A stretch of DNA of 64,000 bases from Pseudocitrobacter vendiensis (GCF_943590815.1 NZ_CALSBS010000001.1:310001-374000), one strand, 5' to 3'. Shown: positions 1-8,881, numbered from the stretch's first letter. Notes: generated by a model not told the origin, from the letters alone. Numbers and translations: made by a program.

Positions 1-2
1 GT

Positions 3-239
3 ATTCAGACCGTGTGTGAATTGCAGGAACTGCTGACGCTGCATGCGCCACGTTCGAAAGTGCTGGCAGCGAGCTTTAAAACTCCGCGTCAGGCGCTGGA
101 TTGCCTGCTGGCGGGCTGTAAATCGATTACGTTGCCGCTGGATGTCGCACAGCAACTGATTAGCTACCCGGCAGTGGACGCTGCGGTGGCGAAATTTGAA
201 CATGACTGGCAAACAGCGTTTGGTCGTACTTCGCTGTAA
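3..239 (+). CDS. fsaA: Fructose-6-phosphate aldolase, 3' end only
   Basis: C-terminal 78 residues of a transaldolase-like fructose-6-phosphate aldolase. The family is about 220 residues long, and the start lies left of the window. The reading frame is open from base 3, and the GTG at 12 is an internal valine. FsaA reversibly splits fructose 6-phosphate into dihydroxyacetone and glyceraldehyde 3-phosphate in the cytoplasm. The visible part holds the last barrel strand and the C-terminal helices ([20 protein letters not shown]) and ends FGRTSL, as in the E. coli protein. In K-12 the next gene is moeB; here an 11-kb island separates them. The identification is from remembered family sequence and is strong. 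Confidence 0.9.
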   Translation: MQTVCELQELLTLHAPRSKVLAASFKTPRQALDCLLAGCKSITLPLDVAQQLISYPAVDAAVAKFEHDWQTAFGRTSL

Positions 240-249
240 TCGTATTCTT

Positions 250-271
250 CCCGACAGCGGGCGCTGTCGGG
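250..271 (+). terminator. Hairpin downstream of fsaA
   Basis: Perfect 10-bp stem (CCCGACAGCG and CGCTGTCGGG) with a 2-nt loop, 11 bases after the fsaA stop. No T-tract follows, so termination may be weak or need Rho; the hairpin may also protect the 3' end. Confidence 0.6.
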
Positions 272-403
272 ACTCGCTAAGCACTATTCCTGGTTTTCTT
301 CGCTTCCCTATCAAACACTAGCCGCTGCATTCGCATTCGTTATCTAATGGATCTGTTCTTCTTTTTGTGTTCACAAAGACGTTAAAAGATAAGGAATATC
401 TAT

Positions 404-889
404 ATGGAGAAGGCGTACGCGTTTGTAGAGACTTTTATGCAGCAAAGAGACATTGAACAGATTTACGTAGAAGATAGCCCGGCGTTTTGGGTCGACTGGC
501 GTGAGTATGATGAAGATATTGCCGACTACTGTCACATTGATGGCCTGACTGCCGAAGTATGTGATGCGGACAACGATCTAGGCTATGACCTGTTTTTTAG
601 CTACAAAGACAGAAAAACCCAAGTGCTCTTTGAAGAAGAAGAAATTACCCGAGATCCTGCATTGCAGGCGATCAATCGGGTTATTATGCCTGATTACGAA
701 CTCCGTTTTATGACGGATACGCTGGGTGGCGATGGGCTGGCGTTTATTGTCCTGGAGGGACAAAGATGGCAGACATTAGCGGCTAAGTACGGTAAAGATG
801 CGCTGGACTCACGCTTTTTGCCTATTACCGATGATACAACCATGTTTGGGCTGTCGTTTGATGAAGTGATGCAGTCGATTAAAGTGTGA
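404..889 (+). CDS. Acidic protein of unknown function, 161 aa
   Basis: I do not recognise this protein. It has 161 residues, is markedly acidic (many Asp and Glu, including a run of four Glu near residue 77), and has no signal peptide or membrane segment, so it is probably a soluble cytoplasmic protein. The start is supported by AAGGA about 10 bases upstream. It lies between the fsaA hairpin and a bidirectional terminator, so it looks like a single-gene unit with its own promoter. Small, acidic, orphan genes at chromosomal junctions are sometimes immunity or anti-phage proteins, but nothing in the sequence proves that. It marks the left edge of the accessory island and need not belong with the polysaccharide genes. 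Confidence 0.7.
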   Translation: MEKAYAFVETFMQQRDIEQIYVEDSPAFWVDWREYDEDIADYCHIDGLTAEVCDADNDLGYDLFFSYKDRKTQVLFEEEEITRDPALQAINRVIMPDYELRFMTDTLGGDGLAFIVLEGQRWQTLAAKYGKDALDSRFLPITDDTTMFGLSFDEVMQSIKV

Positions 890-910
890 ATGCGTTAGGT
901 AGAATAGAAT

Positions 911-934
911 GCCACCTCTTTTCAGGGAGGTGGC
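911..934. terminator. Bidirectional terminator between convergent genes
   Basis: Stem GCCACCTC / GAGGTGGC with an 8-nt loop lies between the stop of the 161-aa gene (889) and the stop of the heparinase II/III-family gene (945). It is placed to end transcription from both sides. Confidence 0.7.
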
Positions 935-944
935 AATAAGCAGA

Positions 945-2936
945 TCATGTCCGAATCGGTAGCAGCCCCGTCGATGCAGGCAGGGTGATTCGGCTGACCG
1001 CTTCACCCCGCCAGCAGCTAAAATAGCTACCTTCTGCATCCTGTGTGAGCTGGATATCGGTAATCGGGCTGGTTGTGTTGAAATCCCACACACAAACAAA
1101 CTGCGCGTTTTTTTTCTGGCTGCGTAAAATCACGTAACTCAGGTCGCTAATTGCCGGATTTCCCGGCGCATTACCTTGCCATATCTCCCCATCGCCCGCG
1201 AACCAAAGGATGATTTCCCCCCGGGGATGGCGGAACTGACGCCGCTGAAAATCATTCAGCGGCGAAACCACGCCATTACGCAGGATGCTAAGCGGGCCGG
1301 TCGCCGCAAAGGTTGCCCGTTCCCCCTGACTATCTGTCGCCTGCGCATCCAGATGCAGCGTCCAGTCAAGCTGTTGCTCATGCGGATTCACCACATCAGA
1401 AATATCGAGCAGCGCATCCTCCACCCACAACACCCGGCGGCGGAACTGAATGTCTTTCCAGGCATCGACATCCCACTCCACGCGTGTGTGGCTGTTCAGC
1501 TGCGGCGCAGGTTCTCGCCAGTCGACGTGGCTGTCGAGCCAGAAATAATCGGCGCCCTGATGCCAGCCAGAAACCTGCGGCGTCGCGGGCGGTTGATTAG
1601 TTTGATTTACGCTGATCGTGTTATGCGTCGCACTATTTTTATAATACGCGTAATGCATCGCCGCGCCGTAGCCGGTGGTGCCGAGATCCGGCAGGATGGG
1701 GAAATGGTGATCCCAGATCATCACGCTCAAACGATCGTAATGATCGTGCTCGCCGCCATAGGGGGAGTGCTTGATCAGCACAGCCTGGCCGTTTTGCGGT
1801 TTACGCCACAGGCTTATGCCCGCGCCCGGCGCGTACAGAGAGGTTTCTGGAATCACCGACGTGAGGAACTCCGGCAGGGCATTATCACGCCAGAGCACCG
1901 TTTCCATATCCTGAGTCTCTTCGCCGAGGAAATGCAGTACCTGGGCGTAGCGCGGTTCGTGATACAAAAACCACGCGAATTCATAGACATCGCGATGGTG
2001 TAACGTCTCCTGTCCTGCGATGCAATCATTCAGGCGGGGGAAGGTGCCGTCGGGCATCAGCAGGGAAAGCGGAAAATCGAGCATCTGCCGATAGTAAGGG
2101 AGATGCCGCAGGCTCCAGTAGGTGCCATACGCCATTTTTTCAAAGGCCATAAAACCTTGTAGCGCGTAGTAGTGATAATGTATCGAACCTTCGAACCACA
2201 AGCCTTCCTCCAGCAGGCCATGTTCCAGCTGCCAGCGAAGCCCGTAGGGCTGATTGACGGCAAAATCAAGTAGCGTATCGTCTTCAAGAATAAAGCCGAT
2301 CACCGCAATTGCCGCATTAATCTTGACCTCATGGTTATGAATTTGTGGGCTGCGGTGCGCCATCAAAAACGTGGCGGCTTCGCGCAGCAGGCGCTGGCAA
2401 ATTGCGTGCCGCTCAGAGGGTGATAACGCATCGGCGATAAAATCGTAGCCCAGCGCCATGTCCAGTACACAGTTGGCTTCGCACAGGGTTTGTGCGTTCA
2501 TCTTGCCAGGACCGTTGTGCGGAATATTGCCGTGTTCCTGATAGCCGGGATAGTACTCGGCGTAGCGGGTTAATATTTCCGCCGCTTTATCGGCATAGCG
2601 CCTTTCCCCGGTGAGTTGCCACAGCAGGCCCAACTGGTAACAGGCCTGTGCATTACGCCCATTCATCTCGCGCCACCACGCGCTGTCATAGGGTTCGCCG
2701 CCGAATATCTGGTTATCAATCGGGCAGCGATGCTGTGTCGGGGAGTAGCGATCCCATACCAGCCTTACGCCGTGTTCGGGGCAAAAGTAGTAGAGATTCC
2801 AGCTGGCAATTCCCGTCTCTGGCACTTGCGCAGGGGCGCTGATAACGGGGTTAAGCCCACGTATTAACGCTTCAACCTGGGAACCGCGTAAGGCGCGTTC
2901 GCGAATCGCATCCCAGCGATGAATAAATTGCTTCAT
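945..2936 (-). CDS. Heparinase II/III family polysaccharide lyase
   Basis: A 663-residue protein without a signal peptide, so probably cytoplasmic. The N-terminal half looks like the (alpha/alpha) toroid of exolytic uronan lyases, with a Cys/His group at 52-71, IHNHE at 200-204 and HYHYY at 253-257. The C-terminal half has the heparinase II/III beta-sheet signature: GGEHDHYDR at 394-402, a DLGTTGYG segment and THNT near 437-440. These supply the His/Tyr residues used for beta-elimination in families PL15, PL17 and PL21. The likely role is to release unsaturated uronate monomers from imported oligosaccharides. The start at 2936 is chosen because the open frame further upstream only shadows the next gene. 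It lies 19 bases after the secreted lyase gene, in one operon. The polymer specificity is not readable. Confidence 0.85.
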   Translation of the reverse strand: MKQFIHRWDAIRERALRGSQVEALIRGLNPVISAPAQVPETGIASWNLYYFCPEHGVRLVWDRYSPTQHRCPIDNQIFGGEPYDSAWWREMNGRNAQACYQLGLLWQLTGERRYADKAAEILTRYAEYYPGYQEHGNIPHNGPGKMNAQTLCEANCVLDMALGYDFIADALSPSERHAICQRLLREAATFLMAHRSPQIHNHEVKINAAIAVIGFILEDDTLLDFAVNQPYGLRWQLEHGLLEEGLWFEGSIHYHYYALQGFMAFEKMAYGTYWSLRHLPYYRQMLDFPLSLLMPDGTFPRLNDCIAGQETLHHRDVYEFAWFLYHEPRYAQVLHFLGEETQDMETVLWRDNALPEFLTSVIPETSLYAPGAGISLWRKPQNGQAVLIKHSPYGGEHDHYDRLSVMIWDHHFPILPDLGTTGYGAAMHYAYYKNSATHNTISVNQTNQPPATPQVSGWHQGADYFWLDSHVDWREPAPQLNSHTRVEWDVDAWKDIQFRRRVLWVEDALLDISDVVNPHEQQLDWTLHLDAQATDSQGERATFAATGPLSILRNGVVSPLNDFQRRQFRHPRGEIILWFAGDGEIWQGNAPGNPAISDLSYVILRSQKKNAQFVCVWDFNTTSPITDIQLTQDAEGSYFSCWRGEAVSRITLPASTGLLPIRT

Positions 2937-2955
2937 GGTTTGCTTATCCTTTGCA

Positions 2956-4185
2956 TTAATGCGCGAGCGGCAGCGGGCTGATGAGCGTGGTGATGTCGTC
3001 CGGGTATTTCGCCTGCAACCATCGTGCTTTCTGGGTAAAGGCCGCATCGTCAGGCCAGGCATGCGCGGCGGAAGAAACGTTGAACAGCGCCTTTTTATCA
3101 TCCCATTTATCGATGTCTTTCCACGGCCACGCGGTTTTACCGTCAACGAACTGAGCAACGTAGGCGTAGCCCTTACGCAGGCTGTGATCGTCGAGGGAAA
3201 AGTTCCAGATATCGACGCCCACTTTCTCGCCCAGACGCCCCAAACGGCTATAAGCTTCGAGATTAAAGTTGCTGTAGTGCCACGGGCGGGTGCGTTCGAG
3301 TTCGGCGGTCTGTCGGCCCTGAATATCAAAATGCCCGGCGATGCGGCGAAGTTGGGTGATTTGCAGTTGTTTTTTCGCTTCTTCCGGTTTTCCGCTAAAC
3401 CAGGCGAATGTCGCTGCCTGCAAATCAAACCAGGAGCCATGGTTGTTATGCCAGTTCTGCTCTTCAAAACCGTTCTGACTGGTCATCATCCAGTGCCAGA
3501 AATCGCCATACCACACCTGAAGTTTCTGATAATCGCTATCGGAAAGCTGATGTGTGCCATGCAGCAGTTCAATGGCATCCACGACGTCAACCAGTGCGCG
3601 GCTGTCGATGATGCCGATACCGCGGCCATTGTTAATGCCTGGAATCGCCTGCGCGTATTGCAGATTAGCGTTCATTTTGGTTTGTGAGTTGAGGAACCAA
3701 CTGTTGATTTGCGCCACGGCTTTTTCGGCATAGCGTTTATCCTGTGTGAAGTACCAGGCCAGCGTCAGCGTATAGACATCGTTGCTCATTTTGACCAGAC
3801 GATTTTTATCTGTGGCGTCACTGTTCGCCGCCGGGTTGGTTTCGCCATCTTTGCGGATGTAAGGCAGGCCATCTTTTTTGTCTGGATCGGGCCACCAGTA
3901 GGGCGGGAAACTGTAATAGTCATGTTTATCACCGCTCACCGCGACCAGCGTTTTATCCATCACCGAAAAAAGTGGATGCTTAAGCGCGGCGTCGGCACGT
4001 TTCACCAGCGTATCACGAGCCTGGATAAACGCGGGGGATTTTGCCGTAATCTGCTGTTGACTGTATGCCAGGTCATCGGGTGAGAGAATAGCCGGTTTTA
4101 GCGGTGTGACTGCGTGCAATGAGGCGCTCATGCTCAGGGAGAGCATCGTCAGACATAATATTCCACTATATTTCACAACTTTCAT
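2956..4185 (-). CDS. Secreted alginate-lyase-family (PL5/PL38-like) enzyme
   Basis: A 409-residue protein with a typical signal peptide (cleavage likely after SLHA, about residue 25), so it acts in the periplasm or outside. It matches the alginate_lyase (PF05426) alpha/alpha toroid fold: HDYYS at 88-92, YWWPDPD around 96-102, WHNNHGSW at 245-252 and ELERTRPWHY at 295-304. The Asn-His pair and the Tyr are the expected catalytic residues. It is probably endo-acting on a 1,4-linked uronan such as glucuronan or alginate; the substrate is inferred only from family. It is the first gene of the leftward operon with the heparinase II/III enzyme, and it is divergent from the importer genes. It is clearly paralogous to the signal-less enzyme at 8882-10039. 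Confidence 0.87.
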   Translation of the reverse strand: MKVVKYSGILCLTMLSLSMSASLHAVTPLKPAILSPDDLAYSQQQITAKSPAFIQARDTLVKRADAALKHPLFSVMDKTLVAVSGDKHDYYSFPPYWWPDPDKKDGLPYIRKDGETNPAANSDATDKNRLVKMSNDVYTLTLAWYFTQDKRYAEKAVAQINSWFLNSQTKMNANLQYAQAIPGINNGRGIGIIDSRALVDVVDAIELLHGTHQLSDSDYQKLQVWYGDFWHWMMTSQNGFEEQNWHNNHGSWFDLQAATFAWFSGKPEEAKKQLQITQLRRIAGHFDIQGRQTAELERTRPWHYSNFNLEAYSRLGRLGEKVGVDIWNFSLDDHSLRKGYAYVAQFVDGKTAWPWKDIDKWDDKKALFNVSSAAHAWPDDAAFTQKARWLQAKYPDDITTLISPLPLAH

Positions 4186-4402
4186 ATTTATACCCTTAGT
4201 TAATGTCTGGGTGACTGCCGGAAAATATGTTCATGGCGTCACCGATTTGTTATGTGATGAGTAAAAAATAAAGACCCTGCAGTATTTAAATACCGCCTGA
4301 AACAATGTTCTGGATTTAATTTGTCGCAGTGTAAAAGAGCATGCAGGAAAAAATGTGATGCAGATCCAACCTGACGTTAGAACGTAAAAACGGGGATGAA
4401 AT

Positions 4403-4418
4403 TGTGTTCTTCATCACA
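4403..4418. promoter_or_regulatory. Candidate CRP (cAMP receptor) site
   Basis: TGTGT-TCTTCA-TCACA matches the consensus TGTGA-N6-TCACA at 9 of 10 half-site bases. It lies about 225 bases from the lyase start and 276 from the binding-protein start, so it could serve both directions. Catabolite control is usual for such loci. Confidence 0.6.
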
Positions 4419-4529
4419 AAATATGACAGAAATCAAAAAAAGTGAAAAACATAAATAAAAAACATAATTACACAACCAATTGAAAATAAAACGTATTTTT
4501 CATTTGTATAAAATTTAACCGATTTTTAG

Positions 4530-4545
4530 TGTGATCGGAGACAAA
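4530..4545. promoter_or_regulatory. Weaker CRP-like site
   Basis: TGTGA-TCGGAG-ACAAA has one perfect half and a 3-of-5 match on the other. It lies about 150 bases before the binding-protein gene. Confidence 0.3.
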
Positions 4546-4557
4546 CTTTTCAATTTC

Positions 4558-4570
4558 GAAACGCTATTTC
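4558..4570. promoter_or_regulatory. KdgR-like palindrome
   Basis: GAAACGCTATTTC fits the core GAAAYRNYRTTTC of KdgR operators, which control uronate catabolism in enterobacteria. The outer flanks (TTTC before, TATT after) match poorly, so this is only a candidate. Confidence 0.35.
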
Positions 4571-4623
4571 TATTTTGCCCCGTTGTATTTGAAAAACGCA
4601 TTCTATTAAATGAGGGTTAATAT

Positions 4624-4651
4624 TGAATCGGTCTGATTTAACTGAATCGGT
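4624..4651. repeat. Direct repeat TGAATCGGT x2, 19-bp spacing
   Basis: TGAATCGGT occurs at 4624-4632 and 4643-4651, and the inverse core ACCGATT at 4518-4524. The spacing of almost two helical turns just before the importer gene suggests a dimeric regulator, not identified. Confidence 0.35.
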
Positions 4652-4686
4652 AATACCACGCTGCCCTACAAAAAAAGGATATGAAA

Positions 4687-5976
4687 ATGTCTGGAAATAA
4701 AATTCGCTCGATACTTCTGTTAACAGCTTTAGGACTGGGATGTGGGCAAACCTTTGCCAGTACAACGCTGAATGTCTGGATTCGTGCGGGCAATGACTCA
4801 AAAAATATCTATAAAAATGAGGCGCAAGCCTTTGAGAAAAAAACGGGCGTCAAAATTGAGTACTTCAACGCCACGACGGATTTTGAACAACGTCTGGCAC
4901 GTGCCGCGGCGGGGAATGCACTGCCTGATTTGATCTTCAACGACGCCACGGCGTTGGGGCAATTTATTCAGCTCGGCATTGTCGAGGAAATAAAACCTGA
5001 GTCGATTGCCGGCAGTCAGGATCTGTTCCCCACGGCATGGGAAAGTACCCGTTATGCGGACGGCAAATACTACGGTGTGCCAACTTCCGCGCAAACTTTT
5101 GCCCTGTTTGTAAGAAAAGACTGGCGCGAAAAACTCGGCCTGCCTCAGCCGAAAACCTGGGACGACATCTTAGCGATGGCGAAAGCCTTTACCACGCAGG
5201 ACCCGGACGGCAACGGAAAGCAGGATACCTACGGGTTTATCGTTCCGGGCTCAACCACGCGCGGTTACGCCAGTTGGTTTATGAGCAGCTTTATCTGGCA
5301 GGCAGGCGGCGACTATGTCGAGAAGAAAGGCGATAAATTTACCGCCACGCTGAATACACCGGAGGTGGCGCAGGCGACGCAGTTTGTGCGTACGCTGCTG
5401 TGCGAAAAAGTGGCTCAACCGGGGGCGATTAACGCCACAACGGCAGATGTCATACCGTCTTTCCGGTCCGGTCAGTCCGGGATGTTCTTCACGGGACCTT
5501 ATCACATTGCGTTGATGGATAAAGATCCCGGCAAAGATAATTACGAAATCGTCAACATCCAGGGGCCAAAAACGGAAGCCACACTGGCGGAAGGCACCAC
5601 GGTATTTCTGATGAAAAGCAGTAAGCAGAAGGAAGATGCGCGTAAATTCATCGAGTTTATGATCTCGAAAGAAGGGCAGGAGATCGGCATGGGTAAAGGC
5701 AGCAAAAACATTCCGGTTGTTCGCCTGCCGGTGAACAAAAACGTCAATGTCGAGCAGGTCTATCAGGACTCACGCTGGAATAACTTTGCCGTCCTCTATA
5801 GCAGTCATGGTCGCTATGTTCCGCAGATCCCAAACTGGACGCCAGCGCGCCAGGTCACGGCTGACGGCTTTAACCGCATTTTTGCCGATTGTTCAAGCGA
5901 CATTCCTGAAGAACTGAATGCCATGAATGAAAAGCTTAATCAGGAACTGGCAAAGCAAAACGTGCTGGCTAATTGA
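4687..5976 (+). CDS. Sugar ABC transporter, periplasmic binding protein
   Basis: A family 1 extracellular solute-binding protein (MalE/UgpB type), 429 residues from the ATG at 4687. That start is preferred over the ATG at 4681 because AAGGA at 4675-4679 is 7 bases upstream of it but only 1 base from the other. The signal peptide ends near TFAS (about residue 25). Typical features are NVWIRAGNDS at the mature N-terminus, the lobe motif TWDDILAMAKAF and a C-terminal helix bundle. It should capture oligosaccharides made by the secreted lyase. The first permease starts 11 bases after its stop. The ligand is inferred from the neighbours and is most likely an unsaturated oligouronate. Confidence 0.9.
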   Translation: MSGNKIRSILLLTALGLGCGQTFASTTLNVWIRAGNDSKNIYKNEAQAFEKKTGVKIEYFNATTDFEQRLARAAAGNALPDLIFNDATALGQFIQLGIVEEIKPESIAGSQDLFPTAWESTRYADGKYYGVPTSAQTFALFVRKDWREKLGLPQPKTWDDILAMAKAFTTQDPDGNGKQDTYGFIVPGSTTRGYASWFMSSFIWQAGGDYVEKKGDKFTATLNTPEVAQATQFVRTLLCEKVAQPGAINATTADVIPSFRSGQSGMFFTGPYHIALMDKDPGKDNYEIVNIQGPKTEATLAEGTTVFLMKSSKQKEDARKFIEFMISKEGQEIGMGKGSKNIPVVRLPVNKNVNVEQVYQDSRWNNFAVLYSSHGRYVPQIPNWTPARQVTADGFNRIFADCSSDIPEELNAMNEKLNQELAKQNVLAN

Positions 5977-5987
5977 GGTCCCGATTA

Positions 5988-6926
5988 ATGACACTACACG
6001 AAAGTAAAATGGTGACGCCTCAATGCAAAGAGGCCGATGGCGTTCGCTGGTTGACGCCCGCCCGCAAGCGCGCGCTAATCCCATGGATATTCCTCGCCCC
6101 GGCGCTGATCATTTTTACCTGGTTCAAATTCATCCCCATGATTCAGGGGCTGGTGATGAGTTTCTACAAGGTGAACTTTAATCAGCCCAATGAGTGGGTC
6201 GGCGGCGCAAACTTCGCGCGCGCGTTTGCTGATGCGGAATTACATTCGGCGGTGGCGAATACCTTCCTGTACGTACTGGTCACCATGGTGGTGGCTGCTG
6301 TACTGGCTTTTTTCCTTGCGATGCTGCTCGAAGGTCCTGCGCGCCATTTGCGGTTCATTCGAACCGCTATCTTTTTGCCTGCGGTCACCAGTGCGGCAAT
6401 CGTGGCAGAGATGTGGCGCATTCTGTTTAACCCCACGCCGAACGGCGTGGTGAACCATATTTTGAGCTGGTTTGGGGTGGCGGATCAGGGATTCCTCGCC
6501 AGCAGTGACCAGGCGCTGTGGGTCATTATGCTGCTGCATATCTGGAAAGCGGTGCCGTACAACATGGTTATCTTTATCGCCGGTCTTGCGGGTATCAGCC
6601 GCGACTTATATGACGCGGCGAACGTGGACGGCGCGAACTGGTGGAATCGCCTGCGTTACGTCACGCTCCCGGGAATGATTCCGGCACTGTCCGTGGTGTT
6701 GATGTTGTCATTTATTCGTGGTTTCCGCGTGTTTGCCGAAGTCTACGCCACGACCGGCGGTGGGCCATCTAACGCCACCGAGATGATCATGACGCATATC
6801 TACAAGCTGGGCTTCGAGCAGTTCGATTACGGCTATGCCTCAGCCGTGTCGTTCCTGTTGTTTGCCTTTACCGTGGTGCTGACCATTTGCCACCTGACGT
6901 TGAAAAAACGCATTGCGCGTTACTAA
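5988..6926 (+). CDS. Sugar ABC transporter permease, MalF/UgpA type
   Basis: A 312-residue inner-membrane permease with about six membrane segments. The N-terminus is cytoplasmic and the first segment is near residues 30-52 (PWIFLAPALIIFTWF). The EAA coupling loop is visible as DAANVDGANWWNRL followed by TLPGMIP. The ATG at 5988 is chosen because GAGG sits 9 bases upstream; an in-frame TTG at 5973 overlaps the previous stop and has no such site. It pairs with the next permease to form the channel for the island's importer. The family is clear but the substrate is not readable. Confidence 0.9.
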   Translation: MTLHESKMVTPQCKEADGVRWLTPARKRALIPWIFLAPALIIFTWFKFIPMIQGLVMSFYKVNFNQPNEWVGGANFARAFADAELHSAVANTFLYVLVTMVVAAVLAFFLAMLLEGPARHLRFIRTAIFLPAVTSAAIVAEMWRILFNPTPNGVVNHILSWFGVADQGFLASSDQALWVIMLLHIWKAVPYNMVIFIAGLAGISRDLYDAANVDGANWWNRLRYVTLPGMIPALSVVLMLSFIRGFRVFAEVYATTGGGPSNATEMIMTHIYKLGFEQFDYGYASAVSFLLFAFTVVLTICHLTLKKRIARY

Positions 6927-6935
6927 GGAGACAAC

Positions 6936-7775
6936 ATGATAAGTAAACGTTGGGACACGGCAGGACGCTGGTGTATCTATCTGTTGTTGTTAATTGTCTT
7001 TGTAGGCCCGTTCTGGGGCATTGTCGCCACGGCATTCAGCGGCGCGCCGGTTAAACCCGGCGAACTGCTGGCCTGGCCAAAATCCTTCTCGCTGGAGAAC
7101 TTTATCTTCGCCTGGCAGGATATCGGCGTCTGGCAGTATCTGCTGAACTCCATTCTGGTGGTCTTTTTCGGCACCATATTGCAGGTTTCGGTGAGTGCGC
7201 TTGCCGCCTACGCGCTGGCGCGTAAGAAGTTTCGCGGTGTTGCGCTGGTGAGCCTGGTTATTCTTTCAACCATGATGTTACCGGAAGAGGTGATCGCCAT
7301 TCCGTTGTACATGATCATCAACTGGCGCCTGCCGTTTATTGATGCTTCGCTCTATAACAGCTATCTCGGCATGATCCTGCCGGTTGTGGGCTGGGCGTTC
7401 TCAATCTTTGTGCTGACCGAGTTTATGTCGGCAATCCCGAAAGAGCTGGAAGAAGCCGCGCGCATTGATGGTGCGAACGAATGGCAGATCTTTTTCCACG
7501 TCATTTTGCCGCTGGTCAAACCGGCGCTGGGTACGGTAGTCACCTTTGGTTTCATCATGATTTGGGACCAGTATCTGCTGCCGCTGATTGTCATTAACCA
7601 GGACAGCCTGAACACCATTCCGGTGATTCTGGGGACGCTGCGTACCGATGAAAGCATCACGCCGAATATTTTCATCGCCATTACGCTGCTGGCTATGCTG
7701 CCAAGCATCATTGTTTACCTGGGTCTGCAAAAACATTTCAATCGCGGGATTATGTCCGGCGCGGTTAAAGGATAA
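6936..7775 (+). CDS. Sugar ABC transporter permease, MalG type
   Basis: A 279-residue second permease of the importer, six membrane segments. The EAA loop reads EEAARIDGANEWQIFFHVIL, which contacts the ATPase. The start follows TAAGGAGACAAC, a good ribosome-binding site, and lies 9 bases after the first permease stop, so the genes are cotranscribed. Its type is the MalG/UgpE branch of carbohydrate uptake transporters (CUT1), which take up di- and oligosaccharides. Confidence 0.9.
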   Translation: MISKRWDTAGRWCIYLLLLIVFVGPFWGIVATAFSGAPVKPGELLAWPKSFSLENFIFAWQDIGVWQYLLNSILVVFFGTILQVSVSALAAYALARKKFRGVALVSLVILSTMMLPEEVIAIPLYMIINWRLPFIDASLYNSYLGMILPVVGWAFSIFVLTEFMSAIPKELEEAARIDGANEWQIFFHVILPLVKPALGTVVTFGFIMIWDQYLLPLIVINQDSLNTIPVILGTLRTDESITPNIFIAITLLAMLPSIIVYLGLQKHFNRGIMSGAVKG

Positions 7776-7785
7776 GGAGTCTGTT

Positions 7786-8877
7786 ATGGGATCGGTTGTA
7801 CTGAATAATGTCCGTAAATCCTACGGCGACGCGCATGTGATCAAAAATGTCTCTTTGACGATTCCGGATGGCGAATTCTGCGTGCTGGTAGGGCCAAGCG
7901 GCTGCGGGAAGTCGACGCTGCTGCGCATGATTGCCGGGCTGGAGGAGATCTCCGAGGGCGATATCCATATTAATGAGCGCGTCGTTACCGATGTGGAACC
8001 GAAGCTTCGTGATATTGCGATGGTCTTCCAGAGCTACGCGCTGTATCCGCAAATGACGGTACGCGAAAACATGGGCTTTGCGCTAAAAATGGCGAAGCTG
8101 CCGAAAACGGAAATTAATCAGAAGGTGGAAGAGGCGGCGGAATTATTAAACCTGACGCCGCTGCTGGAACGTCTGCCGAAAGATCTCTCCGGCGGCCAAC
8201 GCCAGCGCGTGGCGATGGGGCGCGCCATCGTGCGCAAGCCGCAGGTTTTCCTGTTCGATGAGCCGCTCTCCAACCTTGACGCCAAACTGCGTACTCAGGT
8301 GCGCGGCGAAATTCGTGAATTGCACCGTCGACTGAAAACCACCTCGGTGTACGTCACCCACGATCAAATAGAAGCAATGACCATGGGGCAGATGATTGTC
8401 GTGCTGCGCGACGGTCGCATTGAGCAGGCCGGGACGCCGCTGGAGCTTTACGACCGTCCGGCAAATCTGTTTGTTGCCGGGTTTATTGGTTCGCCTGAAA
8501 TTAATCAGCTTAAGGGTGAGATTGTGCTGGATGGCGATATTGCTCAACTACGGCTGCGCGACGGTTCGCTGCTGCGTCTGCCAGACGACATCAATGTCAC
8601 TCAGGGGCAGCAGGTGGTTTACGCCATTCGCCCGGAGCAGGTCAATGTCGTGGGCCAGGCCCAGGAGGATGCGCTGGGCGCGGTGATCACCGCCATTGAA
8701 AATACCGGTTCAGACATGCAGCTATTTTGCGACACTGGCGGCGGAGCCTTTACCTCAGTATTTAAGCAGCGCTTGGCGGTGAAAGAGGGCGAGAAAGTGT
8801 GGTTACAGCCGAAGCTTTCCGGCGTGCATTTGTTTGATGCCGCAACGGGCGAGCGTATTGCCAACAAAGGGGAGTAG
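7786..8877 (+). CDS. Sugar ABC transporter ATPase, MalK/UgpC type
   Basis: A 363-residue ATPase: Walker A GPSGCGKST (36-44), signature LSGGQRQRVAMGRA, Walker B VFLFDEP, D-loop SNLDAKLR and switch His in VTHD. The C-terminal 120 residues resemble the MalK regulatory (TOBE-like) domain. The ATG at 7786 follows AAGGAG and is 10 bases after the MalG-type gene; the longer open frame upstream only overlaps that gene. It energises the importer formed with the two permeases. MalK-type ATPases can be shared among CUT1 importers, which matters for the orphan binding protein at 26472-27761. Confidence 0.92.
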   Translation: MGSVVLNNVRKSYGDAHVIKNVSLTIPDGEFCVLVGPSGCGKSTLLRMIAGLEEISEGDIHINERVVTDVEPKLRDIAMVFQSYALYPQMTVRENMGFALKMAKLPKTEINQKVEEAAELLNLTPLLERLPKDLSGGQRQRVAMGRAIVRKPQVFLFDEPLSNLDAKLRTQVRGEIRELHRRLKTTSVYVTHDQIEAMTMGQMIVVLRDGRIEQAGTPLELYDRPANLFVAGFIGSPEINQLKGEIVLDGDIAQLRLRDGSLLRLPDDINVTQGQQVVYAIRPEQVNVVGQAQEDALGAVITAIENTGSDMQLFCDTGGGAFTSVFKQRLAVKEGEKVWLQPKLSGVHLFDAATGERIANKGE

Positions 8878-8881
8878 CGTC

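Larger units (their letters stand above)
4186..4686. promoter_or_regulatory. Divergent promoter region of the uronan locus
   Basis: AT-rich 501-base gap between the leftward lyase operon and the rightward importer operon. It holds no credible gene. I see a good CRP site, a weaker CRP-like site, a KdgR-like palindrome and a pair of direct repeats, each listed separately. No regulator gene lies in the island, so control is probably by regulators encoded elsewhere. Confidence 0.7.

Noticed and set aside
2937-3467. N-terminal extension of the heparinase II/III-family protein to 840 residues
   Set aside because: The extra 177 residues are low-complexity Arg/Pro/Ser translation from an alternative frame of the upstream lyase gene; the family start is at 2936.
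7648-7785. 46-residue N-terminal extension of the sugar importer ATPase
   Set aside because: It overlaps the MalG-type permease in another frame, and the ATG at 7786 has its own AAGGAG site and the MalK-like start.
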